Positions 62,037-64,000 of a stretch of 64,000 nt of DNA are shown here, one piece after another; within the stretch, counting starts at the first letter, position 1; each line of letters begins with the position of its first letter. The DNA comes from Acholeplasma oculi (GTDB lineage: Bacteria; Bacillota_I; Bacilli_A; Acholeplasmatales; Acholeplasmataceae). The stretch covers positions 417,288 through 481,287 of the forward strand of contig NZ_FUZK01000001.1 in NCBI RefSeq assembly GCF_900166985.1, given 5' to 3'. The translations under genes were made by a program, and so were the position numbers. A model generated the notes under the pieces. It did not search any database, was not told the DNA's origin, and worked only from the letters and a program-made list of their open reading frames with translations.

Positions 62037-62648
62037 TCATTTCTTCATATTGGGGTCGCTACCTTCGGTTGCAACCTCACTTAAACTATCGAAGAATCGT
62101 ACCTCTGCGATAGCCATCTGTTTTTCATTGAGCATTTCAGCCACTTTTTTACCACGCCCAATGATTAATTGAGAGATGGCTTCCCAAACGATAACCCATA
62201 CAAAAATCGTTAAGAAACTATCAATAATTCTTACCCAAGCATCTGTGATACCAAACATTGAAAAATCAAAAAAGTTAAATCCAATGATGAGTAATAATCC
62301 TATGACTAAGTATAAAAAGACAAAAAGCATATCTTTTCTAAGATTCTTTTCCATTTCTTTATAACTAAACCAATAATATCTTTTCAAAGCTTCTCTCACA
62401 TATTCTTGATTCAAGATATTTAAGTCTTTGACAATAAAATTAATTATCAGTGGATATTCATTGGGTATAGGATCAGCAATTGTATCGAGATATAAAAAGA
62501 TTTCTCTCCTTAGTAACATCTTATTAGAGTATGGTGAAAATAATTCGGATCGATCATTAATCACGACATCTACAATAGCATTTCCATTTTCATCAATATA
62601 ATCTTTATTGATGAAATCTATAACTTTCTTTTTCTTATTTTTTTTCAT
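62037..62648 (-). CDS. Unknown two-span membrane protein, 203 aa
   Basis: A basic N-terminus (MKKNKKKKVIDFINKDYIDENG) leads to a cytoplasmic-looking region, two spans (about residues 103-125 and 140-162, the second Trp-rich: FLTIFVWVIVWEAIS), and a charged C-terminal region. No signal peptide or named domain. It lies 7 bases before rnr and 30 after mgsA in the same run. Not recognised. Confidence 0.65.
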   Translation of the reverse strand: MKKNKKKKVIDFINKDYIDENGNAIVDVVINDRSELFSPYSNKMLLRREIFLYLDTIADPIPNEYPLIINFIVKDLNILNQEYVREALKRYYWFSYKEMEKNLRKDMLFVFLYLVIGLLLIIGFNFFDFSMFGITDAWVRIIDSFLTIFVWVIVWEAISQLIIGRGKKVAEMLNEKQMAIAEVRFFDSLSEVATEGSDPNMKK

Positions 62649-62678
62649 GTTGTATACCTCATTAAAACCATTGAAAGA

Positions 62679-63047
62679 TTACTTGGATTTAAGTTCTCCT
62701 AAGAATAATTCAGCAGCTTTTGGATTTGTAGCCAGTGGGATGTTATACACATCACATAGCCTTAATAGCGCACTTACATCAGGTTCATGGGGTTGTGCTG
62801 TGAGTGGATCTCTAAAAAATATAACCATATCAATCTTTCCATTAGCAATCATACTTCCAATTTCTTGATCTCCACCTAATGGTCCAGATTTCTTTAAATT
62901 AACTGAAAGATTCGTATGTTCCATAATCTTTTTTCCTGTAGTACCTGTTGCATAAAGCTGATGTGTCTTTAAATATGCTTCATGTAATTTTGAAAATTCA
63001 ATGATTAAATCTTTTTTCTTATCATGTGCAATGAGTGCAATTTTCAT
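62679..63047 (-). CDS. mgsA: Methylglyoxal synthase
   Basis: Converts dihydroxyacetone phosphate to methylglyoxal and phosphate, a bypass when phosphate is short. The start is ATG 63047, with AGGTGG 5-6 bases upstream. The 122-residue protein has [16 protein letters not shown], the catalytic Asp in [25 protein letters not shown] with the active-site His, and L-A-T-N. Placed next to enolase, so both act on glycolytic triose metabolism. Confidence 0.95.
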   Translation of the reverse strand: MKIALIAHDKKKDLIIEFSKLHEAYLKTHQLYATGTTGKKIMEHTNLSVNLKKSGPLGGDQEIGSMIANGKIDMVIFFRDPLTAQPHEPDVSALLRLCDVYNIPLATNPKAAELFLGELKSK

Positions 63048-63065
63048 AATTTCCACCTTTTCATT

Positions 63066-63126
63066 AAAAAAACCCCTATAAATACATTATAGCATGATTG
63101 GCTTCATGTATGGTTTAGGGGTTTTT
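63066..63126 (-). terminator. Terminator of eno enclosing the mgsA promoter
   Basis: On the minus strand AAAAACCCCTA (63126-63116) and TAGGGGTTTTT (63078-63068) form an 11-base stem with a 37-base loop, followed by TT. The loop contains GCTATAATG, the -10 box from which mgsA could be transcribed. Confidence 0.75.
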
Positions 63127-63137
63127 GAATGCTTAAT

Positions 63138-64000
63138 TTATTTCTTTAAATTATAGAATGATTTTAATCCAAGATATAATGCAGAATCACCAAGTTGATC
63201 TTCAATTCTGATTAATTGGTTGTATTTTGCAACACGGTCAGTTCTTGATGCAGAACCAGTTTTAATTTGACCAGCATTTGTAGCAACAGCAATATCAGCG
63301 ATTGTAGTATCTTCTGTTTCACCTGAACGGTGTGATACAACTGCAGTATAACCAGCACGTTTAGCCATTTCGATTGCATCAAATGTTTCAGTTAATGTAC
63401 CGATTTGGTTAACTTTGATTAAAATTGAGTTTGCAGTTTGAGTTGCAATACCTTTTGCTAAGTATTCTGTGTTTGTAACGAATAAGTCATCACCAACGAT
63501 TTGGATTTTTGAACCAAGTTTGTCAGTCATTAACTTCCATCCGTCCCAGTCATTTTCATCCATACCATCTTCAATAGAGATAATTGGATATTTAGCAACT
63601 AGTGCTTCATAATAAGCTACTAATTCAGCAGAAGTAAATTCTTGTTTAGTAGATTTTTTGAATACGTATTTACCTTTTGATTTATCAAAGAATTCAGATG
63701 CTGCAACGTCAAAACCAATATATACGTCTTTACCAGCTTCGAAACCTGCTTGTTTGATTGCTAATAAGATTGTATCGATTGTATCTTCATTAGATGCTAA
63801 GTTTGGAGCGAATCCACCTTCATCACCTACTGCAGTACTTAAACCTTTTTTCTTTAAAATAGTCTTTAAATTATGGAAAATTTCAGCTCCCCAACGAATT
63901 GCTTCTTTAAATGATGGTGCACCTACTGGGTAAACCATAAATTCTTGGAAGTCAATTGGTGCATCTGAGTGTGCACCACCATTGATGATGTTCATCATTG
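63138..64000 (-). CDS. eno: Enolase, C-terminal part (cut by window edge)
   Basis: Interconverts 2-phosphoglycerate and phosphoenolpyruvate. About 287 C-terminal residues of the usual 430 are present. They include NGGAHSD near the edge, GDEGGFAP, the metal ligands in [23 protein letters not shown] and VGDDLFVTN, the catalytic Lys in [10 protein letters not shown], and [10 protein letters not shown]. The start lies beyond the window. Confidence 0.98.
   Translation of the reverse strand, partial: MMNIINGGAHSDAPIDFQEFMVYPVGAPSFKEAIRWGAEIFHNLKTILKKKGLSTAVGDEGGFAPNLASNEDTIDTILLAIKQAGFEAGKDVYIGFDVAASEFFDKSKGKYVFKKSTKQEFTSAELVAYYEALVAKYPIISIEDGMDENDWDGWKLMTDKLGSKIQIVGDDLFVTNTEYLAKGIATQTANSILIKVNQIGTLTETFDAIEMAKRAGYTAVVSHRSGETEDTTIADIAVATNAGQIKTGSASRTDRVAKYNQLIRIEDQLGDSALYLGLKSFYNLKK

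Noticed and set aside
1-64000. CRISPR array, transposase or insertion sequence
   Set aside because: No direct-repeat/spacer pattern and no transposase-like protein was seen in either strand.
1-64000. Mycoplasma-type code with UGA as Trp
   Set aside because: Genes end at TGA in coupled ATGA junctions, Trp codons are TGG, and conserved proteins end at normal length.

Overview
The window is AT-rich and fits a walled-less Firmicutes relative, most likely Acholeplasma (Mollicutes; A. laidlawii-like). The gene content is a reduced low-GC Gram-positive set: yqeH/yqeK/rsfS, RNase Y with YmdB, RNase R with SmpB, and an alaS T-box. TGA is used as a stop codon (for example the alaS stop overlapping ruvX, and several ATGA overlaps), and Trp is read from TGG. 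That argues against mycoplasmas and spiroplasmas, which read UGA as Trp. The species call is inference.

Positions 1-7434 are the right-hand part of an integrated element. It ends exactly at a displaced 3' end of a tRNA-Lys(CTT) gene (7390-7434), followed by what looks like the original tRNA terminator (7447-7481). Every element gene is on the minus strand. Near the attachment site is a tightly overlapping early-type operon of small proteins (7334 down to 4287), ending with a DnaD-like candidate and a winged-helix candidate replication protein. A 620-base gene-free stretch with long hairpins (3666-4286) follows. Beyond it is a virion-type module: two large secreted, C-terminally membrane-anchored proteins, a 39-residue membrane peptide and a truncated gene. 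A second non-coding block (6887-7115) carries six inverted repeats in two interleaved pairs. This resembles a filamentous-phage or plasmid-like prophage, but no integrase or Zot-type ATPase lies inside the window.

Positions 7498-23600 hold a glycerophosphodiesterase, an S51 peptidase, and an operon running rdgB, phosphodiesterase, choline-kinase-like gene, degenerate GAF/PAS/GGDEF/EAL protein and HEPN-like protein. After these come a CPBP protease, an ankyrin protein, HU, gpsA, der, an S1-domain protein, cmk and an RluB-like protein whose catalytic Asp is Glu. Positions 23700-35700 hold efp (with Arg at the tip position), aroQ, aroK, miaA, mutL, mutS, an unknown SAP-like membrane protein, ymdB, rny and an unknown membrane protein.

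Positions 35800-44300 hold a BmrCD-like ABC exporter pair, a CsoR/CstR-type persulfide-handling operon with a clear operator, recA and pgsA. Positions 44300-64000 hold rpsT, a DnaQ-like exonuclease, holA, comEC/comEA, a methyltransferase, and the ribosome-maturation run rsfS-yqeK-yqeH-yqeG-greA. The remaining genes are a DUF45 peptidase, trmR-like gene, yrzB, ruvX, alaS with its T-box, a lipid-enzyme pair (PAP2 and patatin), smpB, rnr, mgsA and a truncated eno. Most host genes lie on the minus strand in long overlapping operons separated by recognisable intrinsic terminators. Three host genes appear to have leaderless promoters.
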